Assembly (NCBI GenBank): GCA_024711345.1
Contig: JANJTA010000007.1
Span: 104,381 to 168,380 of the forward strand
DNA length: 64,000 bases
Direction: 5' to 3'
From: Rhodanobacter sp.
Lineage (GTDB): Bacteria; Pseudomonadota; Gammaproteobacteria; Xanthomonadales; Rhodanobacteraceae
How positions within the stretch are numbered: the first letter of the stretch is position 1; the number at the start of each line of letters is the position of its first letter. Positions 36,598 through 45,141 of the stretch are shown here, in pieces. The translations under genes and the position numbers were made by a program. The notes under the pieces are model-generated. The model was not told the DNA's origin. It did not search any database and was given only the letters and a program-made list of their open reading frames with translations.

Positions 36598-38551
36598 CCG
36601 TGCCACCGTCATTGTTGAACGCATCCGCTCGGGCATTGAAGCCGATGTGCTCCAGCACCTTGTCGGGGATTTGGTAAAACTCAATGTCGTTGCCGGTGTA
36701 GGGCGCCAGCGCCGCGTAGACGTGGTAGCGGCCGGCTAGACCCGCGACCTTCGCTTCCTGGACGATCTCCTTGAACACCGCACGGGTCAGCGTCGACGGT
36801 TGGTCAGGTGCTGTCCACACCAGGAAAAAACCTTCGTTGCGGCTGTTCACAGCGAACAGGTGCTTGTGTTCGCCTACGGGCAGCCGCCGCAAGTAGGATT
36901 TGGCCTTGTCGTTGCGGTCCCAGTAGCTGACTAGCAGCAGGTCCATCATTTCTTCGCGCGCCAGCGCGTTCACAGCATTGGCGTCCACCTTCTCCCGCTT
37001 GAGGGTGAAGTAGCGGAAACCACCGCCCAGGGGTTCCCGGTCGCCGGACTTCCACTTGCCCGTGATGACTCGCTTGATGCGGTCGGCGGTAAGGGTCTTG
37101 GCGTAGTGGTCGCCCTTCTCGTCGTTGCCCTGCTCTATGAGGATGAAACGGCGGCTGGCGCCAGACTCTTGGTTGAGTTCCAGCACGGCGTGCCCGGTGG
37201 TGCCGGAGCCGGCGAACGGATCCAGCACGATGCCATCGGGCTTGCACCAGATTTGGATGATCTTCTTCATCAGGCGCATTGGCTTGACGGTGCGGAAGTT
37301 GTGGCCCTTGCCCACGACCGCGGTCAACTCGTTCACGCCCGCTTGGCTGTGGCCGGACTGAGTGTGATCCCACGACACGCTGTCCATCACTAGTGGGGCT
37401 TCGTAGTCGTCGTCCGACCAGTAGGTGGTTGGCACGATCCCGCGCTTCACGTCCTTGAGATATTTCTTCATCCCGAACGTGCCCTGCCCACCGTCGCGCC
37501 AATGTGCCTTCGGCCAGAGGCCTGCCTCGCGGATCTTGGTCGCGGCTTTGAGCGCCTTTTTCAGCACCGGGTGGTCGAGCTTGAAGTCCTTGGCGCCGGG
37601 GATGGGCGCGCCCTTGATGAGCAGCGCCTTGGGGTGCCCGTCTCCCAGGTCCACGGCCACGTAGGTGGAGCCCCATTCCTCCAAGTGCTTCTTGAGTTTG
37701 GCCCGCTCGGTGGACCAGTGGCGCCCCGGCGAGGGGTAGTGCAGTTCCCCGGTGAAGGGCGATTGGACGGCGTAGACCATCGTCGGGTGGGTTGTGTCGC
37801 CGGGCGCGGTGAGATCGCCGGGCTTCCACGGGTCTTGGTCTCCGTCCCAAGTTCCGTAGCGGGAGTTCATAGCCTCCGAGCGCGGCAGGGCCATTGTGTG
37901 CGCGCGCTCAATGTCCTTGGCGTAAACCAGGACGTATTCGGTGGCGGTGGAAATGTGCTTTTGGTCGTTGCGCGGCGCGTAGCTCTTTTGCCAGTTGATG
38001 ATGCAGATGCGGTTTTCCTCGTGGAAAATCTCATCCATCAACATCCCGAGCCGGTAAAGCTCGCGATGATCGATGCAAATGGCGATGACGCCGCCGGGTT
38101 TGAGCATTTCGCGCATCATCCAAAGGCGCGGCGTCATAAAGCGCAGCCACTTACTGTGGCGCGAGCCGTCGTCCTTAGCCACCAAGTCACCCAGGTCCGG
38201 GTCGTTCGGATCCTTATCCCACTTGTCGTTATAGCGGAAGTCCTCGCCCGTGTTGTAGGGCGGATCGGTCAACACCAGATCCACCTGGCCGCGATACTTG
38301 TAAAGCGTGACCATCGTGGACAGGTTCTCCCCGTCCCACAACTCGTTGGCGCACTCCTCCTCTGCGTTGCCCACGGAGGCTCGCTTGTTGAATTCGAACA
38401 TCCGGGGTTTGATCTGGCGGACGATCTGCCAGGGCGCAGTGCGCCCGGTGTAGCTCAGGACGATCCCGTCCTTGCCCGCCTCGACCCGCGCGGCGTCGTT
38501 GTCTTGCAGCAGCCTGATGAGCGCTGACCTGGACAGTTCCTCGTATTTCAT
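36587..38551 (-). CDS. DNA adenine methyltransferase, Mod subunit
   Basis: 654 residues from ATG 38551 with AGGTGA upstream; the frame to 38629 adds 26 residues without similarity. Catalytic DPPYNTG at 96-102 comes before the SAM site DPFAGSGTTGH at 444-454, the beta-class order of N6-adenine (or N4-cytosine) methyltransferases of type III and related systems. KPMRLMKKII and MLKPGGVIAICID are further family motifs. The 340 residues between the motifs hold the target-recognition region. It precedes and overlaps Res, the normal mod-res order. Methylation protects the host and provides specificity to Res. A palindrome lies 43 bases upstream of the start. Confidence 0.92.
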   Translation of the reverse strand: MKYEELSRSALIRLLQDNDAARVEAGKDGIVLSYTGRTAPWQIVRQIKPRMFEFNKRASVGNAEEECANELWDGENLSTMVTLYKYRGQVDLVLTDPPYNTGEDFRYNDKWDKDPNDPDLGDLVAKDDGSRHSKWLRFMTPRLWMMREMLKPGGVIAICIDHRELYRLGMLMDEIFHEENRICIINWQKSYAPRNDQKHISTATEYVLVYAKDIERAHTMALPRSEAMNSRYGTWDGDQDPWKPGDLTAPGDTTHPTMVYAVQSPFTGELHYPSPGRHWSTERAKLKKHLEEWGSTYVAVDLGDGHPKALLIKGAPIPGAKDFKLDHPVLKKALKAATKIREAGLWPKAHWRDGGQGTFGMKKYLKDVKRGIVPTTYWSDDDYEAPLVMDSVSWDHTQSGHSQAGVNELTAVVGKGHNFRTVKPMRLMKKIIQIWCKPDGIVLDPFAGSGTTGHAVLELNQESGASRRFILIEQGNDEKGDHYAKTLTADRIKRVITGKWKSGDREPLGGGFRYFTLKREKVDANAVNALAREEMMDLLLVSYWDRNDKAKSYLRRLPVGEHKHLFAVNSRNEGFFLVWTAPDQPSTLTRAVFKEIVQEAKVAGLAGRYHVYAALAPYTGNDIEFYQIPDKVLEHIGFNARADAFNNDGGTDAD

Positions 38552-38593
38552 TCGCTCACCTATGTGTCTCGGTCGCAGACCAACCGCAAAAAA

Positions 38594-38609
38594 TGGCCCA
38601 CATGGGCCA
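38594..38609. promoter_or_regulatory. Palindrome upstream of mod
   Basis: TGGCCCACATGGGCCA has two perfect 7-bp arms with a 2-base centre, 43 bases upstream of the mod start. A second inverted repeat, CTCAT-cggttc-ATGAG, lies at 38625-38640, and a TATAGT -10-like hexamer lies farther upstream on the minus strand. Either palindrome could be a protein-binding site controlling mod; they do not resemble the C-protein-type site at 33832. Confidence 0.4.
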
Positions 38610-38950
38610 AAAGGTACAGGCGCACTCATCGGTTCATGAGATGCTTGTTTGGACTATAGCTCCCCCCCTGTCTCATGGACTGCGCCGCTATAGAGCAACC
38701 GTGCACCCGAATGTTACCGGAGTCCGCAGACGGCGTTGAGCACGAGCGGCCGGCACCGAGGGGGCAACGAAACCCCATCGACCAGCATGCCCGGTGCAGC
38801 ACCCGAGGCATTTGGCCTCGGTGCCGTGCTGCTGGATGAACTGCGCGATCAACAACCTCATCCGAGACTGCACCGTGCTCATCTCACATCACGAGACGGC
38901 TAGCTCAGCGTCGTCGCCAATTTTCAGTGTAGCTTGTCGATTTTTTATGA
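38610..38950. other. Gap between the recombinase block and mod
   Basis: 341 bases. It should carry the mod promoter and end of the recombinase transcript. A 64-codon minus-strand frame (38688-38882) has Cys-Leu-Gly-Cys-Cys and could be a decayed gene fragment, but there is no ribosome-binding site and no match I recognise. Nothing else is supported. Confidence 0.4.
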
Positions 38951-39400
38951 TCACTTCGATTTCGCGACGCTTCTTTTCGACGATCGAGGCCTACCGGCTC
39001 GATTAACTTCCGGCAACGGCTTATCCCAAGCGAGAAGATCCATCCGCACGTTGTTGGCGTATGCGTTGTACTGCCAGCGACGGAACTGGTCGAGCAGTAG
39101 ATTGTTGGTCGCTTCCAGCCGTTTAACCTGCGCTTCGAGATCTGCGATCCTACGGGTTGCCACGTCAAGCGTGAAGTCTCTAGGGAGCGCATCTCTCGCC
39201 TCCCGCAGGTCCTTCTGTCGTCGCTGAAACTGCTCCTTGATAGCAGGGTAGAGATACATCGTGTGCTTCGAAACCGAGGCAACGCCAAGAACCTTGGCGA
39301 CACGATCGCAGAACAGTGGCCAAGTAAGTTTGCCCTCCCAACGATCTAGCTCGCGCATGATCTTGGGTAAGCTTGCTTTGGTGATGATCTTCTTCGGCAT
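38951..39400 (-). CDS. TnpC-like coiled-coil accessory protein
   Basis: 149 residues, ATG at 39400, six bases after the third recombinase. Basic, helical: an N-terminal part that may bind DNA (MRELDRWEGKLTWPLFCDRVAKVLGV, SKHTMYLYPAIKEQF), a coiled coil (IADLEAQVKRLEATNNLLLDQF) and a basic Arg/Ser/Lys tail. In Tn554 a small coiled-coil protein, TnpC (125 residues), follows two tyrosine recombinases and affects orientation and efficiency. Position, size and character fit that role here. Assignment is by context; sequence similarity is weak by eye. Confidence 0.65.
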   Translation of the reverse strand: MPKKIITKASLPKIMRELDRWEGKLTWPLFCDRVAKVLGVASVSKHTMYLYPAIKEQFQRRQKDLREARDALPRDFTLDVATRRIADLEAQVKRLEATNNLLLDQFRRWQYNAYANNVRMDLLAWDKPLPEVNRAGRPRSSKRSVAKSK

Positions 39401-39406
39401 GTATTG

Positions 39407-41443
39407 TCAACCACCCAGCGCTGGGACGATCTGGGGGGCAACCGCCTCGATCGATGGGACGTCGACCAACCCTAGATCCATGAGAGCTCGCCTGACTGCA
39501 GATGGGTCATGCCCATCGGGAATCCGCAGGATCGCACCTTCAGGAACGTTCGGATGCTCAAGCGCCATCCGCATGGCCCTCACGTGGGCAAGTTTCCACT
39601 TGTGATTGTCCACCCAGCGATCAGCACCAAAGTCACCATCTTCGTGAGCCTGCCGCGCCTGTCGTAGTAGCAGCTCCGTCTGTGCTTCAAGGAGCCTGAT
39701 CCGATCAAGGGTGACGTGATCCCCCTTGATGCAAACGTGTTCCTTGCAAGTCATGCACTCTCGCTGTTTCTGGCACGGAGCCATGGCGTAGTCGTGCACA
39801 CACATTCCGTAGAGCGTGGCTTTGGCCGTGCCAAGCCGATCAACCCCGAGCTCTTGATAGGTCACTGGCTGTCGATGCTTGAGCCGCTCCAGAAGCGGCG
39901 GCGGCTCAAGCTGGAGCATGTCCCTCGCAGCCTCCAATTGCTCTTCGGGGCTGCGATGGTCGTAGTGGCGGTTGTCCGCTATCCGTGCACGGCCCGCCCA
40001 TTGTGCCAGCGTGTAGTCATCCATGCCCGCGCGCTCCGACATGGTACTCAGCCAGTGTCGGAGTTGGTGAGTGGTCAGCTTGATGCTTGTTCCGTCGGGG
40101 TTCTTCAGCCCCCGCCGATCAAATAGCGACAATCCCTTCCCAGGACCCAGGCGGGTATTGACGTCGTTCGCAGTCGGCAGCCGCCAAGAGAAGTACTTGA
40201 CCTGGAATTCCTTATGGAACTCGTTCCAACGGTGAAGGCACAGCGCACACCAAGCCTCAACTGTCCTGTCCTCATCAATCCAAGGCCAGTAAGTGCCACC
40301 GCAAGTTTCGAGCACGTACCCCGCCAAATCTCGGTAGCTGGTTGCACCCCGCTCAACAAGCTGCCACAGGCCCTTTTCCACCTTAACCTGAGACCAAGAG
40401 GGCGAGCCATCAAGACGCAAACCACCACGCGGGCAGTCGATGCCCGTAGCCGCACAGAACTCATCTGGCATGAGTGGCCGTTCGCTGTCTTCCATCGGAT
40501 TAGTGATGCAGCCGGGATGACGCATGAACATGCCAGGACTTTCGAACGCGAAGCGCGCCGCCTCCCTGGCAGATTCTCCGATATCAAGCAAACGCCGCAC
40601 CGCCTCTTGAACTACGTCGTGCATGGCCGGCACGACCCACTTCTTCATCGCACCCTTGCCCTTAGCTGCCCGCCAGCGCAGGTACATCTGCTGCACCCCT
40701 TGCGCGTCTGGTTCCCACTGGATGCAGTCGACTGGAAGCTTCAAGACCTCAGAGATTCGGCTCGGGGTAGCCATCAACAGGATAAGAATTGACGAGAAGA
40801 ACAGACTCTCCGTGTTGTCGGCCTGCGCAAACAGGTCGGCTACAGCGAGCATGGTTTCATTCGAAGGGAGCTTCTTCGCGCGATGCGCCTGCCCTGCCTC
40901 GCCAAGATCCTCGGTCAGAATGGGAGGCTTCTTGAATGGGGACTTCCACGCTGGCAACGACGGAACAAGGCGCTTTTCACGCACGAAGTCGAAGATCGCC
41001 TGGATCTTCCGCCCTGTATTGCACAGCAGATCCGCGTTGGAATAAAACTCCCTACATTTGGCTGCACATCCGTCCATCACTGCCACGCCGAGCATCGCAA
41101 CCTCGGCCTGGCCGCACACATCAAGTAACGCAGCCTCCATGCACCGCAGCGCTTGCACCGTCATCGCTAGGCTTTTAACCGGTTTGTGGCTGTAGGAGTA
41201 CCGGATGTAGGCCTTGGCAAACGTCTTGAATGGCTCCGCCAACGGTGTGAAAGAGTACGAGTCGAGGGGGGCTGTTTTGGTCGCGAAGACGACAACCGTG
41301 TCATTGTGCCTCCACGTATCGCTGTCCCATGCGCCATCGTCCGCGAAGGCAGTTAACTCTTCCCTCGCCAGACGAATGAACTCCGCAAGATTGGCACTGG
41401 CGTCACGATCCGCGCGCGGCACGAACTGAACGAGATCACCCAT
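39407..41443 (-). CDS. Tyrosine recombinase 3 of the trio (TnpB-like, large)
   Basis: 678 residues. Catalytic core: Arg229 in TPSRISEVLKLP, His459 and Arg462 in THQLRHWLSTM, Trp in LAQWAGRARI (His/Trp box), Tyr494 in RHYDH. All key residues are present. After the core there is a 180-residue C-terminal extension with a Cys/His cluster (GMCVHDYAMAPCQKQRECMTCKEHVCIKGD region, five Cys), a possible zinc site, and coiled coil. Tn554 TnpB (630 residues) is of similar size. Start ATG overlaps the stop of recombinase 2 by 8 bases. Confidence 0.87.
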   Translation of the reverse strand: MGDLVQFVPRADRDASANLAEFIRLAREELTAFADDGAWDSDTWRHNDTVVVFATKTAPLDSYSFTPLAEPFKTFAKAYIRYSYSHKPVKSLAMTVQALRCMEAALLDVCGQAEVAMLGVAVMDGCAAKCREFYSNADLLCNTGRKIQAIFDFVREKRLVPSLPAWKSPFKKPPILTEDLGEAGQAHRAKKLPSNETMLAVADLFAQADNTESLFFSSILILLMATPSRISEVLKLPVDCIQWEPDAQGVQQMYLRWRAAKGKGAMKKWVVPAMHDVVQEAVRRLLDIGESAREAARFAFESPGMFMRHPGCITNPMEDSERPLMPDEFCAATGIDCPRGGLRLDGSPSWSQVKVEKGLWQLVERGATSYRDLAGYVLETCGGTYWPWIDEDRTVEAWCALCLHRWNEFHKEFQVKYFSWRLPTANDVNTRLGPGKGLSLFDRRGLKNPDGTSIKLTTHQLRHWLSTMSERAGMDDYTLAQWAGRARIADNRHYDHRSPEEQLEAARDMLQLEPPPLLERLKHRQPVTYQELGVDRLGTAKATLYGMCVHDYAMAPCQKQRECMTCKEHVCIKGDHVTLDRIRLLEAQTELLLRQARQAHEDGDFGADRWVDNHKWKLAHVRAMRMALEHPNVPEGAILRIPDGHDPSAVRRALMDLGLVDVPSIEAVAPQIVPALGG

Positions 41444-43016
41444 GCCCCGCCCCTTCCAGCCCGATCACCTCAGATACTTGCGTCCTAGCCTCCTTGCACA
41501 GCAATACGCAGTGCTCCACTGCAAGAATCAGTTGGTCGTTGGCATTAACAATGACATCTGAACAACCCGCTGCCCGGGCACGCTCCTTCTCAGCATAAAT
41601 ATCCGCCAGAACCTCTTCATGCGGCCCATCAACCCAAGGCTGAAAGTGATAACAGGTGTAGCACGCACGGTAGCCGCTTGCGCAAAAGCCGTAGCTTCCG
41701 CATGTACCAACCGCGTGCTGGCGGTCGTTCGGTACTCGACTGCGAGGGTCATCTCCTCTGATGGCCTCACGCTCCGAACGCACCAACCTGCCAAGGCAAG
41801 CTTGCGCGAAGGGTGCGAGCTGTGCGCCAATCAACTCGTCGATGACCACAGCCTCCTGCGCTGTGTTGTCCGTGTACACGCTGACGTTCTGGATGTCGGA
41901 ATGGTCCAGCAGCTCGGCAATGACGAATGGGCCAAAACCTTCGCGTCGGAGCTTCGTGCCGCGGGTGTGCCGGAATCGCGTCGCCGAAAGCCGGATAAAT
42001 TCGCCGGTACGCTCCGATCTGGCGGTGGATGCTCTTGCGCACCGCTGCAACGCGCTCGCAAGCGAATTCGTCGTTGCGTGCAATGCGTCAGGCATGTCCC
42101 CCAGCAATAACGCCCTGATCTGGGCGTTGCTACCAATGCTCCTGAGGCACTCACGATTAATGAAGACTGGAACTTCACCAACCAGATCCGGATCAATCGC
42201 CTGTCCGACGCTCGCTGAAATTGCCGCGACGGACTGTCGGTGTTGTTGCTGCAGAACCAAGTAGAGATCTTCAATGATTGCCAGCGACCTGAAGGCGCCG
42301 CGAAACCTTATTCCGCGCTGCTTGGCCCGTGGAATGTCGAGCCTGAACATCGGCGTACCTTGCTTGACCTCCTGAGCGATATCCCGTCCCCTGAGTGCAG
42401 CGATCTGAACGGGACGTCGCGCCGTCATCGCTACGGTAAGCAAGTAAGCGTAGTCCTCGAAGGCCAGCTCCTTGTTCGCCACGGCCATGTTCGCCCAATC
42501 GAAAAGCGCGGCCAGCTCAAGGTCGGTGTAAGGCCCGCTCTCGGGACAGCCACTCGCCACAGCGGCCCCCTTTTCGTTCCCCTGAATTCGCCAGCCCTCA
42601 AGCAGATCGGCGACTTCCCGGGAGATCCCTTCGAAGCCGTAGTGATGCCACGCAAGCAGGAATCCCTTGAGCCCTCCCAAAATGTGCTGATCGATATCGC
42701 CCAGGCTGGCGCGCCAATTAATCAGGGAAGTGACGTCGACGGTTGTTGCACGCGTATCTTTGAAGTAGGTCTTCAGCTTCGCAGCCATGTTGCTGGTATG
42801 CGTAGCAGACAGCTCTTCAGCGTAGCGCTGAAGAGTTGCCAAGAATCCGCGACGCACGCCTTCTTCGACGCATTGCGGTAGTCCCGTGAACACCAGGACA
42901 TCCTTATTGAGCTGCCAATGGTCATCTGAGGGATGGAACGGATAGCCGTCCTTGGATACAGCAACGATCTCCGCCTTCGTTTTTATCTTGAGGGGCCTCG
43001 ACCCAACGTCACTCAT
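41436..43016 (-). CDS. Tyrosine recombinase 2 of the trio
   Basis: 526 residues from ATG 43016, which has a perfect GGAGGAG; a start at 43040 is possible. Core: Arg201 in TARRPVQIAAL, Arg349 in SATRFRHTRGT, His in LLDHSDIQ, Tyr381 in VSVYTDN. The first His of the HxxR box is Thr (TRFR), a substitution found in some active and some inactive members. After the core is a Cys cluster (GTCGSYGFCASGYRACYTCYHF), again a likely zinc site. Overlaps both neighbours by 8 bases, so all three recombinases are coupled. Confidence 0.87.
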   Translation of the reverse strand: MSDVGSRPLKIKTKAEIVAVSKDGYPFHPSDDHWQLNKDVLVFTGLPQCVEEGVRRGFLATLQRYAEELSATHTSNMAAKLKTYFKDTRATTVDVTSLINWRASLGDIDQHILGGLKGFLLAWHHYGFEGISREVADLLEGWRIQGNEKGAAVASGCPESGPYTDLELAALFDWANMAVANKELAFEDYAYLLTVAMTARRPVQIAALRGRDIAQEVKQGTPMFRLDIPRAKQRGIRFRGAFRSLAIIEDLYLVLQQQHRQSVAAISASVGQAIDPDLVGEVPVFINRECLRSIGSNAQIRALLLGDMPDALHATTNSLASALQRCARASTARSERTGEFIRLSATRFRHTRGTKLRREGFGPFVIAELLDHSDIQNVSVYTDNTAQEAVVIDELIGAQLAPFAQACLGRLVRSEREAIRGDDPRSRVPNDRQHAVGTCGSYGFCASGYRACYTCYHFQPWVDGPHEEVLADIYAEKERARAAGCSDVIVNANDQLILAVEHCVLLCKEARTQVSEVIGLEGAGHG

Positions 43017-44331
43017 CGCGCTCCTCCGAAGAGCTCTCACCTCGCCTCAGTCCCGCCTGCACTTGACGACCAGCCTCGTCACTGATTTCGCGAATGTGGC
43101 GTCGGTTGTAGACATCTCCGGAAGACTTACTTCGATGGCCATTTAGAAACGCGCGAACATCCTGCTCTCTGGCTTCGCTGATAAAAGGCGCCTTAGATCC
43201 CAGCGCTTCGACCCGAACCTTGGCGTTGTGCCGGTCAATGCTGACGGAGAGCTCATAGTTGAAGTGGTGCCGAAAAGCATGCGGATGGATTCCCACGAAG
43301 CCAGGATCCACAGCATGCATCCTGGCAAAAACTTGGCCGTTGAGCGCAGAGATCGATAACTCCTTGCCCCACGTCCTGCCCTTGTGATGCGTGACGAGTA
43401 GATAAGGGTGTTGCCGAGCGGGGGCGATTCTGGCACGCACTTCCATGATGTAGCGATGAATCTGGCTCACGAGTACCCCAGGCAGCGGCAGAGGACGCCC
43501 CTTGGTCTTGGATACGGGCTGGTACCGGCGTGAATCATGACTGTCATCATGGTTGCGACGAATCCACACCTTCGGCTCGTCCCCATAGTCGAACTGATCG
43601 ATGCAAAGGCTCAGCAACTCGCCGCGCCGCATTCCCGTATATCGGAGCAACCCAAAAATGATGGCATTCCGTAAACGGACGTCCGGGCTCCGGAAGGGAT
43701 TGCGCGGGTCGTCTTCGGAGCCTACTGCCATGAACCGCTCGACCAATTCAGAGGGTGGCGAACGTAGGTTAGCGTCGTCACCCTTCCACTTCGCAAGTCC
43801 TCGTGGGCGATGCTTGCGGATGGTCTTGGCCATCTGCACGATCTCTTGCACGACCTGCGCGGAGTTCCGATGCTGCGTGACTACCGATGCTGTGAACTCC
43901 AGGTAGTCGGCGATGGTGCTCATGCGGTTGTAGTGCTGCTGCCCACCGATCGCGGCTTCGGCCGGACTTGAGGCAATTCTCGACTCGAGAAAGCCGGCCA
44001 CGCCAGGCGCGGACGCTTGCTGGCTATTTCCTGGTGGCGTCTGGTGGCGCATATCGAGCTTGGTGAAGTCTCGCAGCGCGACCACGTCGGCGACCGTGAG
44101 AAAGCGGCCATTGCGAAACTCCGAGATCAAGTCCCGACCTTGCAAGGATTCCCATTGCAGGAGCACGACGATGTCGGCCAGCTTGTTACGGATTGTGTTG
44201 ACCGCGGCCCCAGCGTTCCGGAGCTGGGACGTTGCGAAGAGGGTCGGATAGAAGAGCGGCAGTCCTTGGGCATCGTGGAGCATCGGGGCGCGCTCGCCCC
44301 CACTGAGTACATGAACTGACAGCCTGGTCAC
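43009..44331 (-). CDS. Tyrosine recombinase 1 of the trio (TnpA-like)
   Basis: 440 residues from a GTG at 44331 with GAGGAAAG upstream. Core: Arg235 in TGMRRGELLSL, His351 and Arg354 in HPHAFRHHF, His in LNGHRSKSSGDVY, Tyr408. N-terminal SAM-like core-binding region at about 100-190. It is the first of the three overlapping genes, about 140 bases from the end of ssb. As the least extended member it probably corresponds to TnpA of Tn554 (361 residues). The promoter must lie in the gap with repeat copy C and the ssb terminator. Confidence 0.88.
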   Translation of the reverse strand: MTRLSVHVLSGGERAPMLHDAQGLPLFYPTLFATSQLRNAGAAVNTIRNKLADIVVLLQWESLQGRDLISEFRNGRFLTVADVVALRDFTKLDMRHQTPPGNSQQASAPGVAGFLESRIASSPAEAAIGGQQHYNRMSTIADYLEFTASVVTQHRNSAQVVQEIVQMAKTIRKHRPRGLAKWKGDDANLRSPPSELVERFMAVGSEDDPRNPFRSPDVRLRNAIIFGLLRYTGMRRGELLSLCIDQFDYGDEPKVWIRRNHDDSHDSRRYQPVSKTKGRPLPLPGVLVSQIHRYIMEVRARIAPARQHPYLLVTHHKGRTWGKELSISALNGQVFARMHAVDPGFVGIHPHAFRHHFNYELSVSIDRHNAKVRVEALGSKAPFISEAREQDVRAFLNGHRSKSSGDVYNRRHIREISDEAGRQVQAGLRRGESSSEERDE

Positions 44332-44401
44332 GGCTATCTTTCCTCACCGATTCTCACGTATGCATAACTATACAGATCTTTTTCAACTGTGCAAGTAACG
44401 A

Positions 44402-44435
44402 CAAAAAAAGGAAAGCCCCACAAAAATGCGGGGCT
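44402..44435 (-). terminator. ssb terminator
   Basis: Stem AGCCCC (44414-44419) / GGGGCT (44430-44435), extended by CA/TG pairs, 38 bases after the ssb stop. On the minus strand it is followed by TTTCCTTTTTTT. The hairpin has the same GCCCC/GGGGC core as those at 18.77 and 26.37 kb. It lies inside the island-ssb junction, so island promoters must act downstream of it. Confidence 0.85.
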
Positions 44436-44442
44436 CTCACTA

Positions 44443-44482
44443 CTTTATTTCACCATTTTTCCAGAGATGTTCCTCAAAACGG
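44443..44482. repeat. ssb-end repeat, copy C (right attachment site)
   Basis: 40 bases covering the last codons and stop of ssb, at the same distance from a hairpin as copies A and B. About 25 of 40 positions match copy B; the shared block AAAACGG at its end is the Pro-Phe codons of ssb read on the other strand. The paired arms clear in A and B are poor here. This is the probable right end of the island and the natural chromosomal target. Confidence 0.65.
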
Positions 44483-44992
44483 AATGTCGTCGTCCGCGAA
44501 GCCGTTGTCGGCCGGGCCCGGTGCCGGCGACTGGCGCGGCGCGTTGCCGTAGTCGCCGCCGCGCGACTGGCCGCCGCCGTAGCTGCCGCCACCCTGACGC
44601 TGGCCGCCCTGCGGGCGCTCGCGCTGGTAGCCGCCGCCGGCGCCGCCCTCACCGCCGGGGCCGCCGAGCATCTGCATGTCGCTGGCGATGATGTCGGTCG
44701 AGTAGCGCTCGATGCCCTGCTTGTCGGTGTACTTGTCGGTGCGCAGCGAACCCTCGATATAGACCTGACGGCCCTTCTTCAGGTACTCGCCGGCGATCTC
44801 GGCCAGCCGGCCGAAGATCTTCACCCGGTGCCACTCGGTGCGCTCCTGCTTCTCGCCGCTCTGCTTGTCCGTCCACGACTCGGTGGTGGCCAGGTTGAAG
44901 CTGCAGATGGCGGTGCCGCCGCCGGTGTGGCGCATTTCGGGGTCCGCGCCGAGGTTGCCGACCAGGATGACTTTGTTGACGCCACGTGCCAT
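44474..44992 (-). CDS. ssb: Single-stranded DNA-binding protein
   Basis: 172 residues from ATG 44992 (GAGGA upstream). OB-fold about 1-110: [70 protein letters not shown]. Then a Gly/Gln-rich linker and the acidic tip DDDIPF, which recruits repair and replication partners. Length matches E. coli SSB (178). The stop is intact although the island is joined to this end, so integration preserves the gene. A longer open frame upstream is not used. Single-gene unit with its own terminator. Confidence 0.98.
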   Translation of the reverse strand: MARGVNKVILVGNLGADPEMRHTGGGTAICSFNLATTESWTDKQSGEKQERTEWHRVKIFGRLAEIAGEYLKKGRQVYIEGSLRTDKYTDKQGIERYSTDIIASDMQMLGGPGGEGGAGGGYQRERPQGGQRQGGGSYGGGQSRGGDYGNAPRQSPAPGPADNGFADDDIPF

Positions 44993-45141
44993 GGGAGTGT
45001 CCTCGTTGAGCCGGCCGCAAGTTTGCGTTGGGTTGCGCCCGGAGTGATGGTTCGGGCTGGCTATGATAACCGCGGCGGTCGGCGAATCCAGCGGCCGCCA
45101 ACCCGTGCCGCTGCCGGCCGCGGGCGGTCCCGGCGGTCGGC

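Larger units (their letters stand above)
26399..44482. mobile_element. Genomic island integrated at the 3' end of ssb
   Basis: About 18 kb bounded by repeat copy B on the left and the ssb 3' end (copy C) on the right. The recombinase genes lie directly against ssb. GC is visibly lower than in the flanks and codon use is more even, with many T- and A-ending codons. Contents from right to left: three tyrosine recombinases, a TnpC-like coiled-coil protein, Mod, Res, a C-protein-like regulator, unknown small genes, a kinase-like/helicase fusion, a PLD nuclease and two unknown genes. No conjugation, replication or phage structural genes are present, so it is a site-specific transposon-like or integrative element carrying defence genes. 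Exact ends are inferred from the repeats. Confidence 0.75.

Noticed and set aside
38688..38882. 64-codon frame with Cys-Leu-Gly-Cys-Cys
   Set aside because: No ribosome-binding site, no family match; could be a decayed fragment only.
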